Shown here one piece after another: positions 1 through 11,870 of a stretch of 64,000 nucleotides of DNA. Within the stretch, counting starts at the first letter, position 1. Every line of letters starts with the position of its first letter. The notes beneath the pieces were generated by a model. It was given only the letters and a program-made list of their open reading frames with translations, had not been told where the DNA came from and searched no databases. The stretch lies in NCBI GenBank assembly GCA_949318235.1, contig OX439132.1, positions 31,073,465 through 31,137,464 of the forward strand, in the 5' to 3' direction. A program made the translations under genes and the position numbers. This DNA is from Ecdyonurus torrentis. Taxonomy: Eukaryota; Arthropoda; Insecta; Ephemeroptera; Heptageniidae.

Positions 1-116
1 AAATTACAAGAAAAACATTCTAGAATGAATTGAAAACTAGAAGCAATCTAAAGGAAAAATTGAAAACAATAGGAAGATGCTGTCTCTCGTCTGCAAATTT
101 ATTTACTCAAACTTAC

Positions 117-2528
117 TCTGCATAGTCCGTCATCACCACCACTGTGCAGAATCTGTGACGTGCTGTCTGCAAATGCAACAGTGTTGACATCATCATCATG
201 TCCCTCAATCTGAAACAACAAAATGCTCAATAAATTAAAAATACACTCATTTTAATTAATTATGTTTCCTACATTAAATTAAAAAGTAATTAATACAAGT
301 GTGACATACCCGTAGGCAACGCTGCTGACACTCTCTGTCATACACATAGATGTAACCATCATTGCCTCCACCCAGGATCTCACGTCCATCTTCAGAGAAG
401 GCAAGTGAGAAAATGCAGAACCTGCGATCATCTGGACTGAGTGCCAATGCCTCCTGATTGTCAGGATCACCATGGATGTTCACCAAATGAACTGGAAATA
501 AAGCATTAAGTTTAAAATTGAAAACTTTATTTTACTTCGATCAGTATTTAAGTTTTCCTGCATAATGTAGTGTAGATGAGTTAGATGAAAACTCTTTCAA
601 TTGAAAAGACATACCATTTTTGTTTTAATTTTACTGTAAAAAAATAGAAAGAAAAATCAGACTTACTACTCTCAGACCAACTAGAATATACTAAGTTGTT
701 TCCGTCAGGGCTGAATGCAGTATCTAGAATACTCCAGCCTACATCACGAGCCTGAATTGTTTTGAATAATTTGAATTCTCCATTTTTAGTGTGGTAGAGG
801 CGCAGGTTGCGATCTAAAAAAAAAGTACACAAAAATTATGTTTAATGCCTTATCTTCTTAACTAGAGATTATATAACGTACCTTGGCAAGCACTGAGGAA
901 AATAGAACCATCTTTAGAGTAAGTACCACAGAATGCTTTGTTGTGATAGGTAGCCACTGACTGCATATGATTGGGCAAGTAACTGTTGTAAATTTTACAG
1001 CAGTCACCACGTAAGAATCTGTTCTTTCCATACATGCCAACCTGCAATGGCAAATAAATGTTACAATCAGTAGAGTAGCAAGATATGGTGTCATTACTAT
1101 AAAAATAAATCATGTGTTATGTTACTGTATTTTATTTTAATAAAAATATTTATGTTACGTTGTACACCAAGTGTGTTTATTGAATAAAATAAATATTACT
1201 GTATTGAAATGCTATTAATTTTATTGCAGGTTCCTTTAAGCTCAATTCAGAGCTATTTAAATAGCTGGTGTACAATTGATGTAGACATGAAATAACATTT
1301 GATTTCTGTACCTCTCTGTTGTAGACCATCGAGGGAATGGGCTTGGGGCGGCGACATGATCGATGATGGATAAGTCCACACGCCTCCTTTGTAGCCACAC
1401 TCACCTCACTTTTCTGTAACATAACATACATTAATATCACAATTACATGACTAGTTTTTATTTTTACCATTTGAGAGTTTAAGTATGATAATGTACTTTT
1501 AAATAACTCATTCTTAAATTAAAATGTTCTCAAGTTATCCTTGTGGTCAATGATTTTTTTCTAACCAAGAGAATTATACTCCTGTGAAAAACTATCAGCA
1601 ACCCACTATTTACGTTATGGATAAAACCTCAAGCTCATTGTCAAATCAGTTAAATGGTACCAGTACCATTGTAAAAACAAACAAGCAATAACTAACGTCT
1701 AAGAGCTCCGTGTTTGGTTGTTGAGAAATACGAGGAGGACTGGCAGCTGCGACGAAATCTTCGTCGCTGTCAATGTCTCTCTCCGAGGAGATAATGTGCA
1801 CTTGACCACTGAAACATGAGATGATACTAAGCTTGTCCGTAAACCTGATACCTTGCCCCCAAAGCTGTGCAAGCTCACCGATCTCACTTTAAATAGCAAA
1901 AAGTAGCAGTAATTATAATTTATTCATGTTCCGGAACACGAGGGGGGGGGGGGTACTTATATATGAAATAGCTTAATTAATAACCACTAGGTCTCCAAAC
2001 ATACATAACTCACTTGGATTTGTTATGCACTTTGTATTTTACAAATATGTATGTATGTACATAGTGGGACTTGATCACTCATCTACGAAACAAAAAAAGT
2101 TTAATATTGTGCATCGAAATCTCTATTATTCTTATAATAGAGTAGATTATTAATGATGAATATATTCAAACCATATGATATATTTCATGGATACAAATAT
2201 GTCATAAATTATGATTATAATTTTACACATGCACAAAAACAATCGAGTTGCAAAGTAACAAAATGGAATTTTCTTGTTGTTGTTTTTCAACAACACACAA
2301 AATAATTTATTTATTGCCTTGAGATTCTTTAATTTTGATTTCTTTAAAATTACCCATATGAAGAACTGAAAAATAGAGATATTAAGGTAATATAATTTCA
2401 TATTTTTCACACCTTCTAATTAGAAACTGCAAGATGGTAGCCAAATCTGAATCTTGATCCACACTACTTTCATCCGATCGCGATCGAGAATCACTATCAT
2501 CCATCCTTCTTGAAGTCGAGGTTCCCAT
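117..2528 (-). CDS. DCAF11: DDB1- and CUL4-associated factor 11 (WD40 protein), 5' part
   Basis: This is the substrate receptor of a CUL4-DDB1 ubiquitin ligase; in animals the family (WDR23) is known for controlling Nrf2-type factors. Seven minus-strand coding exons are seen: 2413-2528, 1697-1808, 1312-1413, 882-1041, 667-813, 310-491 and 117-209. They join in phase to 304 codons starting MGTSTSRRMDD, chosen because it is the first ATG ahead of an acidic/serine stretch as in the family. The recognisable order is an N-terminal ILQFLIRRSGQV segment, then WD blades with KAFCGTYSKDGSIFLSACQ, ARDVGWSILDTAFSPDG, LGGGNDGYIYVYDRE and HDDDVNTVAFAD. The last four or so blades lie beyond base 1, so the gene is cut by the window edge, not broken. 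A large palindrome begins about 400 bp upstream of the start codon. The identification is firm; start-codon choice is slightly less so. Confidence 0.93.
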
Positions 2529-2928
2529 ACAGAATATGAGGAACTACAATTTTATAGTGAATATAAAGAACAAAATGTCACTTTAAAAAACAAAAATAAA
2601 AGTCAAATTTGCTAGATATTACATAAACAGCACTGCAAACATAACGTCAGCCATATCTGTTTTCTTTTCTCTTGGCAACTTCCCCTCGTTCGTTTGTCTC
2701 CCCTCCTCCGCCTTCTTCTCTTCAGGGTTTCCCCTCCTTCGACCTCCCAGAAATAAACTTTTATTATTTTATTTTATTGTTGTTTACAATTTACATACAT
2801 TATTTAACAGGTGATTTAAATTAAGGTGCAATTTTTTAATAATATTTTTTCAACTTTGAAGTTGTGTGAATATTTTATAACTTAAAATAAAAGCAAGTGT
2901 ATGTAATTATAACGGAACCCTCACATGA
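2529..2928. other. DCAF11 upstream region
   Basis: This is the gap between the DCAF11 start codon (minus strand) and the 3.1-kb palindrome. It includes a C/T-rich stretch around 2690-2755 that may be the 5' leader or promoter of DCAF11. There is no open frame or RNA gene that I recognise. Confidence 0.4.
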
Positions 2929-5900
2929 ATGGTCCTCTTCGACAACGGCGTGCCAAGCCCCCTTCGCGACCTTGAGCAAACAAACCAGTGGCAGAAAGTC
3001 GCTCTACATGCAAATAACATAGGAGTTATAGCTAAAAGGACCATTTTGTTAGAGAGGGTTAAAATTAACGCAGGGACTTCAAACTTGGTGGATGTTAAGA
3101 CAATTAAATTAACTTTAAGTTGTCCAAGTTTCAACCCCCAGATTAACCCCTTTCACCCTTTTTAGGGGTGGTGAACAAAACTATATTCGATTAATAGGGT
3201 GCACAGTAGACCTCGTGATAACCCAATCTGGTGCCGGTTTTGGTGACCAATAAAGGTCATCCGTGAGGGGTAAGAAACATTAGTTCATAAATATGGGACG
3301 CCACATTAAATTTGACCACCCCCTAGGGGTGGTTTGGGGGTGAAAACCCCCCAAAATCAAAGTTCACCGATTTGCATGAAACAAACGTTCTGACTGGGGT
3401 AACTTGACCTTGCGAGTACAATGATGACCACTAAAATTGTTAAAACCCAACCCCTGATGACCCCTGAGGACCCAGGGGTCGGTTGACCCTTAAAATTTGA
3501 GTTCACCAATCTTGATGGAAAAAACGGTCTGATTGGGGTAACTTGACCTTGCGAGAACAATGAAGACCACCAAAAAATTTTAAACTCAACCTCTGAGGAC
3601 CCAGGGGTCGGTTGACCCTTAAAATTCGAGTTCACCGATCTTGATGGAAAAAACAGTCTGACTGGGGTAACTTGACCTTGCGAGAACAATGATGACCACC
3701 AAATTTTTTTAAACCCAACCCCTGAGGACCTAGGGGTCAGTTGACCCTTAAAATTTGAGTTCGCCGATCTTGATGGAAAAAACGGTCTGACTGGGGTAAC
3801 TTGACCTTGCGAGGACAATGATGACCACCAAATTTTTTTAAACCCAACCCCTGAGGACCCAGGGGTCGGTTGACCCTTAAAATTTGAGTTCACCAATCTT
3901 GATGGAAAAAACGGTCTGATTGGGGTAACTTGACCTTGCGAGAACAATGAAGACCACCAAAAAATTTTAAACTCAACCCCTGAGGACCCAGGGGTCGGTT
4001 GACCCTTAAAATTCGAGTTCACCGATCTTGATGGAAAAAACGGTCTGACTGGGGTAACTTGACCTTGCGAGAACAATGATGACCACCAAATTTTTTTAAA
4101 CCCAACCCCTGAGGACCTAGGGGTCGGTTGACCCTTAAAATTTGAGTTCGCCGATCTTGATGGAAAAAACGGTCTGACTGGGGTAACTTGACCTTGCGAG
4201 AACAATGAAGACCACCAAAAAATTTTAAACCCAACCCCTGAGGACCCAGGGGTCGGTTGACCCTTAAAATTCAAGTTCACCGATCTTGATGGAAAAAACG
4301 GTCTGACTGGGGTAACTTGACCTTGCGAGAACAATGATGACCAGCAAAATTTTTTAAACCCAACCCCTGAGGACCCAGGGGTCGGTTGACCCTTAAAATT
4401 CGAGTTCTCCGATTTCAATGGAAAAAACAGTCTGAAAGGGGTAACTTGACCTTGCAAGAACCAATGATAACCACCAAAAAATTTTAAACCCAACCCCTGA
4501 GGACCCAGGGGTCGGTTGACCCTTAAAATTTAAGTTCTCCGATTTCGATGGAAAAAACGGTCTGACTGGGGTAACTTGACCTTTCGAGAACAATGATGAC
4601 CACCATTGGTCATCCCTGTCAGCCTGTTTTTTCCTTTGAAATCGGAGAACTCGAATTTTAAGGGTCAACTGAACCCTGGGTCCTCAGGGGTTGGGTTTAA
4701 AATTTTTTGGTGGTCTTCATTGTTCTCGCAAGGTCAATTTACCCCAGTCAGACCGTTTTTTTTATCAAGATCGGCGAACTCAAATTTTAGGGGTCAACTG
4801 ACCCCTGGGTCCTCAGGGGTTGGGTTTAAAAATTTTTTGGTGGTCTTCATTGTTCTCGCAATAAGGTCAAGTTACCCCAGTCAGACCGATTTTTCCATCA
4901 AGATCGGTGAACTCGAATTTTAAGGGTCAACCGACCCCTGGGTCCTCAGGGGTTGGGATTAAAAAATTTTCGTGGTCATCATTGTTCTCGCAAGGTCAAG
5001 TTACCCCATTCAGACCGTTTTTTCCATCAAGATCGGTGAACTCAAATTTTAAGGGTCAACCGACCCCTGGGTCCTCAGGGGTTGGGTTTAAAAATTTTTT
5101 GGTGGTCTTCATTGTTCTCGCAAGGTCAAGTTACCCCAGTCAGACCGTTTTTTCCATCAAGATCGGTGAACTCAAATTTTAAGGGTCAACCGACCCCTAT
5201 GGGTCCTCAGGGGTTGGGTTTAAAAAAATTTAGTGGTCATCATTGTTCTCGCAAGGTCAAGTTACCCCAGTCAGACCGTTTTTTCCATCGAAATCGGAGA
5301 ACTCGAATTTTAAGGGTCAACTGACCCCTGGATCCTCAGGGGTCATCAGGGGTTGGTTTTTTAACAATTTTAGTGGTCATCATTGTTCTCGCAAGGTCAA
5401 GTTACCCCAGTTAGACCGTTCTTTCCATCGAAATCGGAGAACTCGAATTTTAAGGGTCAACACCGACCCCCGGGTCCTCAGGGGTCATCAGGGGTTGGGT
5501 TTTAACAATTTTAGTGGTCATCATTGTACTCGCAAGGTCAAGTTACCCCAGTCAGGACGTTTGTTTCATGCAAATCGGTGAACTCTGATTTTGGGGGGTT
5601 TTCACCCCCAAACCACCCCTAGGGGGTGGTCAAATTTAATGTGGCGTCCCATATTTATGAACTAATATTTCTTACCCCCCACGGATGACCTTTATTGGTC
5701 ACCAAAACCGGCACCAGATTGGGTTATCACGAGGTCTACTGTGCACCCTATTAATCGAATATAGTTATGTTCACCACCCCTAAAAAGGGTGAAAGGGGTT
5801 AATCTGGGGGTTGAAACTTGGACAACTTAAAGTTAATTTAATTGTCTTAACATCCACCAAGTTTGAAGTCCCTGCGTTAATTTTAACCCTCTCTAACAAA

Positions 5901-6016
5901 ATGGTCCTTTTAGCTATAACTCCTATGTTATTTGCATGTAGAGCGACTTTCTGCCACTGGTTTGTTTGCTCAAGGTCGCGAAGGGGGCGTGGCACGCCGT
6001 TGTCGAAGAGGACCAT
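2929..6016. repeat. 3.1-kb foldback element with 129-bp tandem repeats in both arms
   Basis: The sequence ATGGTCCTCTTCGACAACGG at 2929 returns inverted at 6016. The outer ~430 bp of each arm is non-repetitive and nearly identical between arms (2929-3395 against about 5560-6016). Inside, the left arm holds ten units and the right arm seven units of a repeat that is almost exactly 129 bp; the anchor GGGGTAACTTGACC recurs at about 3396, 3535, 3664, 3793, 3922, 4051, 4180, 4309, 4438 and 4568. Orientation flips near 4605. Because 129 is 3 x 43 and the unit lacks stops in one frame, open frames of up to 378 codons run through the arms; they are 43-residue repeats with no initiation context or known domain. 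I read this as a non-autonomous foldback transposon. No clear target duplication is visible at the ends. Confidence 0.85.
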
Positions 6017-6595
6017 GTTTGTTTTGTTTTGAAACGTCAGCTGGAGTGAAATGGTGTGATTGATTTAAAAGTCCAAATCCAAATTTAGTCAAATTTATCA
6101 TTTCGTGTTTACGTTCATTAATTTTATTTTATTTTATTTATTATTTTTTTTTTTTTTGGTACATATACACAGTAATTAAATTTCTTTCCAAAAGATTAGA
6201 ATTGTTTTCATTGTTGCTAACTAATTAAATCAAATTATACTGAATACACTCTCTGCGTTTATATAGTTATATGTTTATGTATTCCGCCGACACAAATGAA
6301 ATTATATTACGCACAGTAATTAATTTTAATGCAACTCGTTAATTGTTGAAAGAGCATATTGTTAATTATACTTTCTTCCGCAGTTACAAGAAATACATAA
6401 ATGAATATTATATATAAATGCACGTACCTTACAATTTTAAAAGTAGAATACATATTTAATTTTTATTAATTTTTATTGTTTGTTCCTCGCTGCATATACA
6501 CATGAAAGACATATCGCATATATGTATGCATTGTATGCACAACTTATATATTGTGTCTTTTTATTTCAGATAAAACATGCGAGACTTTTGGCTGT
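6017..6595. other. AT-rich intergenic spacer
   Basis: A low-complexity AT-rich stretch between the large foldback and a hAT element. I see no gene, RNA or structured repeat in it. Confidence 0.4.
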
Positions 6596-6603
6596 GTTCC
6601 TTC

Positions 6604-7542
6604 CAGGGTCGGCCTGGCCAGGTCCGCTATAGTCCGCGATTGCGGACCGGGCCCCCCCCCTGGCGCGGGCCCTTGCCCTGCCCACAACACTCCAATTAAA
6701 AAAAAAAAAAAAAAACGAAGGAAAAAAAAAAAAAAAGAAAAAAAAATAAAATAAAGGAGAAGAAGAAAATTAAAAGGACAATTTCAGACTGATAAATTTT
6801 CTTTTTCTTTCAAATGACGATAAGAAATTACATCCAATCTTAAAATTCTATCCGCTTTTAATTTTTAAAAAAATTGCACTTCTAGTGAACTCTATAGTCT
6901 AGAGGTCAGTTAGCAATTGTTTTGCTATTGTTATTGTTCACCTCCTTCATATAATTTGTCCCCCTTTATATTGGTAAAAATAATTTTAAAAAAATGTGAT
7001 TTTTTGATTGAACGGCGGGGAAGAAATGTGACTTGGTGCGGCGGTGCGGCAAGTGTGTCGGTGTGACAATACTAATTAGTAAAGATAAATTTATAATTAA
7101 ATTATCGCTCCTAAATGTTTTCTAAACCAGAATATAAACACAATACTGGTGCACTAAAACGTACTCAGTCCGCTAGAAAAGAATTGGATAAGTGTGGAAA
7201 TGATCCTAAACAAGAAAGCTGTCGTTCTCCGCGTTTTAATAAAATAGTTGATTTTATTCAATTGTATTTTTTAATTTAACTTTTTTTCTTAACACCATAT
7301 TTTTCTCCATTATCTTAGCTCATTTAAATACATTATAATGCTTTTATTTGTAGTGTGCATGTCATAAAAAGCTCATACAAAAGTGAAGTATTTTAAGTAA
7401 ATTCCTAATTAAAAGGGGGCGTGGCCTCAAAAAATTTTCGCCTGCGGCACATTTTTTGGGGGCTTCGCCCCCAAACCCCCCTTTGTTCGCGGGCCCTTTT
7501 GTAATTTCGCGGACCGGGCCTTTTCCTCCCAGGCCGACCCTG
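6604..7542. mobile_element. hAT-type element with perfect 8-bp target duplication
   Basis: The terminal inverted repeats are CAGGGTCGGCCTGG at 6604 and its near-complement CCAGGCCGACCCTG ending at 7542. They are flanked by the identical 8-mer GTTCCTTC at 6596-6603 and 7543-7550. An 8-bp duplication and CAG-type ends are the hallmark of hAT transposons. The subterminal regions are GC-rich with C-runs; the interior is A-rich. At 939 bp it is too short for a full transposase (normally around 600 aa) and is a deletion derivative. The small frame at 7115-7279 is probably what is left of the coding part. The end sequence closely resembles the short element at 35010-35181, so both likely belong to one family. 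Confidence 0.88.
7115..7279 (+). pseudogene. Probable N-terminal remnant of a hAT transposase
   Basis: A 54-codon frame inside the hAT element begins MFSKPEYKHNTGALKRTQ and continues with RKELDKCGNDPKQ. A basic start followed by a (S/T)GA.KR motif is typical of the N-terminus of hAT transposases of the TTF/ZMYM-associated kind, ahead of their zinc finger. The frame then stops and nothing downstream resembles a catalytic domain, so it cannot supply transposase. Assignment rests on this short motif and on its position within a hAT element. Confidence 0.4.
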
Positions 7543-8362
7543 GTTCCTTCCTTCCTTCTCTGGTGCTATCATTGTCAGTCGCCTACCGCAGTTAGTGAAT
7601 TTTCCACCATGGGCAATAGTGGAATGCTTTCGGTACACTAAAACAGATATATTGATATATACTGCAGATTCTCCAGATACACACAGAAGTTAGACCATTA
7701 TGATTCAACCAATAAACATACTGATACCTAGCAACAGGTTAGAGGTCCTTATATAGACCAAGAGGAAAGTAGCCAGTGATCATGTACTTGTGCATACATA
7801 TTTATTGTTTCAGAGTTAGTGTACGACATTTTCTATGACTGCAAGTAGGTTCAGTTTTCTTGATGATTGGTGAGGCGAAGAGAAAGCCGACCCAATCTGG
7901 ATGTTCCATCAGTTGCATGGTATGTGGTATTATTGCAAGAGCCACCCCTACTATATAGTGCAAGCTTATTATAGTAACAAAACCATATAAATATTTAAAT
8001 ATTATAACTTACATATGTTTTTAAATTTGTATTTAGCCTTCAGGAAATAAGTGTAATTGTAATAATTGTAATAGGTGTAAATAATTAGTATACCTAAGCA
8101 GGGAACTGGCTCGATCTCTCAGATCTTGCTTACTTTATTGAGAAAATGAATGAGAAACACAAGATGTGCATATTAGATGAGATGGCATTAGGTTAGGTGT
8201 CATTTGGCGGTTCTTATCCAGGTTCTCTCTTAATCGCTCTCTTGGAATTATTGATGAAATTTCCAAATCTTGTACAAAAACATGCCTCTGTGTGCTAGTT
8301 GTCCCTTGTTGTCATGGCTATAACATTAAGGGCACAGTTTTTTTTAGCCATAATAATCCTAA

Positions 8363-8482
8363 TTGACTAATAAAGGAACAACTGTTTTGAAGCCGACTAT
8401 AAGCAATTTTGTTCATATCCGCTTCCGTTTTGACATGCGTAGTATGTAGTAACGTAAGCGAATGTGACCGAAAGTATATACG
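8363..8482. mobile_element. Copy 1 of a palindromic MITE (GACTATAAGC family)
   Basis: The stretch starting TTGACTAATAAAGGAACAAC, followed by GTTTTGAAGCCGACTATAAGC, recurs inside 46025-46145 and, diverged, at 55145-55275. Here the second half (to about 8480, with AAGCGAATGTGACCGAAAG) is an imperfect inverse of the first. The copy looks decayed. No reliable target duplication is seen. Confidence 0.55.
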
Positions 8483-8874
8483 CACATTAAAAAATTAAAC
8501 AGAATTTTAAATGAATAGGAACGTTAATTTAAAAAATATAATATATAGCACTTCAAGCTTTTTCAGCTTACCTAAAATTTGATCCCAAGTTCCAATTAAC
8601 TGCATAAATTAGAGAATCTTCTTTTTTTTTTTTTTTTTTTAATTTTTAAAGAAAAGAATGGGAGAAACCAGCAAAAGAGCCTTTCCATAGTGAAGCGAGT
8701 CCCATATATAATTTGGTGAATTGCTAGCACAGATATAAAACAACAACTATTAATTGGAATAGTCCTTAGTATACAGACTCTGAGTGAAACTTTGAATGAT
8801 CAAAAGTATATGCGCATTGAATACAAATCTTTAATTAACATTAAAATAATAATAACAGCTGTAAAAATGTTCTA

Positions 8875-9094
8875 CAATGGAGGTTATCGGTTTAGCGCGC
8901 GGGGAGATGCGGGGAAATCTAAGGGTCCCCTAATTTAACATTACGCTTATGGGGAAAAACACGTTTTTTGTGATTTTTGAGCAAACTACTCCACTGATTT
9001 CGGAGAAATTTGAATGAGAAATACTAGACATACTTTTACGTGTTTTAAGCCATAGTCATTTTTATGCATTTTTTTAAACCGATAACCTCCATTG
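8875..9094. mobile_element. 220-bp MITE-like inverted-repeat element
   Basis: The ends CAATGGAGGTTATCGGTTT (8875) and AAACCGATAACCTCCATTG (ending 9094) are perfect inverted repeats. The interior is unrelated unique sequence without coding capacity. Flanks do not show a clear target duplication, so the superfamily is left open. Confidence 0.7.
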
Positions 9095-9299
9095 AGGTTA
9101 AATCAAAAATAGTTTCAAGCAAATCAGTTTTCAAAATCTGATTTTTATATACGTACTTATACAATTTGTCGGCTTGGAATAAATTTATCATATATGCCAA
9201 AAAAATCAAAGTAATTATAATAAATAAATAAATAATTTTAAAAAAACAACAACAGGAAATTAAGCCTTTATAGTGTTGGGTAGTTTACATTAAGACAAA

Positions 9300-9301
<2 letters not shown>

Positions 9302-9393
<92 letters not shown>
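9302..9393. repeat. (TA)n microsatellite
   Basis: About 90 bp of uninterrupted TA dinucleotides in intergenic DNA. Confidence 0.97.
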
Positions 9394-9395
<2 letters not shown>

Positions 9396-11215
9396 CATAT
9401 ACAACAAATAATGTATTCCGAGCCAAAGATTTGGCCAAATTAAACATTTTAATGTCCTTTATGCTAAAAACAAATTAATGATATTTCTCAGTAACTTTTA
9501 GCTTTATTTAAATTTGTAGAAATACTTATATAAAAATAGAAATACTATGATGTTAGAATACTATCAGTTATGAATTTTATAAGCGCCTGAGATATTATGC
9601 AACTTGTTCAATACATCTGTTATGCTTTTTGCAGCCACGCGCCTGCATTTAATTATTTCAAAATCAATTGTGCATTAAAAGGTATAAATAAATAAATAAT
9701 AATAAAAACTTGTGTTCTTTGCATAAAAGTTGTAAATATTGGTATAAAATTCGAACTATATAAGTGAATATATTAATTCCTATCTCGATCTTTATGTAAC
9801 ATAATTATATTGTCTATTTAATTGTAACCTCCTTTTTGTTTTAAGGATCTCAGATATGATATATTTATTTGGTTTGATATTGACGTACGATGATACATAT
9901 ATATTGTAGTAAGATATATATTTTTTTTTATTTTTTTTTTTTTATTATTATTATTTTTTTATTTTTATTTTATAGATGGCGCCTGGGACTAACATCTCTG
10001 CAGTCTCCTCCTACACTGTATGAGGAATACTTGTGTTGGGTTGATTTCTGTTGTGGATGTGCATGATGTGCACTGTGAGTCAGGGATCTTGTTATCACTG
10101 GGGTAGGGTTCCTCGAGAAATAGTTAGCTGCTCAGATTTAGAGGTTGAGGGTCTTCGAGGGCCAAGGTTTGAGTAAGGGTGGGTGAACACTCTCTTGGGG
10201 AGAACAGGGACAGAAGACAGTATTCCAGAAGCCACTATATACCTAAAGTACCTATATACACCATAATATTGACAGAACAACAGCAAGGGAACGAGAGTCA
10301 TCTGAAATATTTTATAAACATGCCAATCAATTATATGTGTAAACATTATGCAAAATTTTACCAAAATGCTAAATTTACTGCTTGATTAAAATAATATTTT
10401 ATATTTTATTATTGTTATTATTTGCAAACTTTTTAACATATTACTAAATTTTATTTTAATTTATTTATATACTAGCAAAACATTATTTAAAAAAAATCTA
10501 GAAACAAAACATGAAAATTTGAACGTTTTTGGTTTTAGAGTATGTACAACTCTGAATTAATAATTAACATAATATGTTAATTATTAATTATTATATAATT
10601 ATTAATTATATTATATATAATGCACTTTTATAGTATGAAATGAAATAATTTTTTTGTTTTTTACCATTTATTTTGACGTGATCGTAAAATATATATTATA
10701 TAGTTTAAATATATAGTAAAATATAGTAAAATATTTTTTGGTGTCTATAAATATCATTAATTATATTAATTATTATTATTTTTTTTGAAAATATTCAGTA
10801 TAAAGCAGGTGTATGTCACCGCTCGGCACAGCAGTAGTCCAATATTACATTGATTGATAGTAATTCCTAATTAAAATCGTGGAAGATCATGTGCGCGTTG
10901 AATATTGCGCATATTATCACATCGTAATTTTTATTGAAATTTATTTTCGTTTTTATAAGACTTCATGCGCTCCAGTGCCCGGGAGCCTATTATAATTCGT
11001 GATCTTTTGTAATTTTGAGCATTTGATTTTTATATTTTCTGTGTTGCAAAAATTTGTTTCTATGAGCATAAATAATCATAAAGAAATGTTTCTTTTAATT
11101 TGCAATTGCAAAAAAAATATATATAAATTTTGCACTCCATATATTTGCTATATAAAAAAAGTACGCGTGTGCTATTTTTGGTCAGCTGTTTTTATTGATT
11201 TAAATCCTGCCGCTA
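9394..11215. other. AT-rich intergenic region upstream of ZER1
   Basis: It contains T-runs (about 9920-9970) and short AT palindromes near 10560-10620. A somewhat more complex patch at 10080-10220 could be an old repeat fragment. No supported gene. Confidence 0.4.
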
Positions 11216-11235
11216 TTTAAAAGGAGAATTTAAAG

Positions 11236-11302
11236 TTCCAATCAACCAATCAGGAGACAGCAATCTAAAATGGAAGAACATCTGTGATGTCTAAACACTA
11301 AG
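11236..11302 (+). promoter_or_regulatory. Likely ZER1 promoter / non-coding first exon with short uORF
   Basis: Two CCAAT boxes lie at 11238-11242 and 11246-11250. A five-codon upstream frame (ATG GAA GAA CAT CTG TGA) occupies 11270-11287. A good donor (AG/GTAAGAAT) follows 11302 and matches an acceptor ending at 11815 (TTTTTATAG), 55 bp ahead of the ZER1 start. The simplest reading is a spliced 5' UTR. Without transcript data this is inference. Confidence 0.4.
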
Positions 11303-11870
11303 GTAAGAATTTTTGTGTCCTTGGCTATTAAAAGAGCATATTAGGGGCTCAAATATCTTGCAGAAACATTAATAATGTAAGTGTTTTTTAATTCATTAAT
11401 AATATTTGCCTTGTCTAAATAAGAGATAGAAACAATCACAACTAAATTTCAATCGTATTGACAACCACTTAAGGGGGCTTTAAAATTTTATGACGATCGA
11501 CTTCAAAGTGACACAATCTAGAAACTGTTATGTACTCCATAAATGGTTTGCAAATTGTTACATTGGTGCATTGTTAAGTAGGAGTAATATTTAGCAATGC
11601 ATTAATTAATATGCATGTGTTAAACGTGGGTTAATAAGTTATTAAATTAATAAAATTTACGTAGGTGGGTGTGCTGCAAGCTGCAAAAAGATATTATGTC
11701 ATATACGGGGGACGGGGGACGTTTACAAAAATGTTCGATAGAGTGCATCTTACTTGTGCATTTGTTTCCATGATTGCTTGCATGTGTAATAAATGTCAGT
11801 TTATTATTTTTATAGGTTAAAGTTGTAAACGGGAACTATTAGTATGTATCCATACACCTGCATCCGCGGG

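Noticed and set aside
1920..2400. Minus-strand frames inside DCAF11 intron 1
   Set aside because: AT-rich intronic sequence; exon phases 2413-2528 to 1697-1808 join correctly without it.
3357..4493. 378-codon open frame (and similar frames at 4606-5581)
   Set aside because: It is a translation of the 129-bp (43-codon) repeat; several frames are open, on both arms, with no known domain or start context. Treated as a by-product of the repeat.
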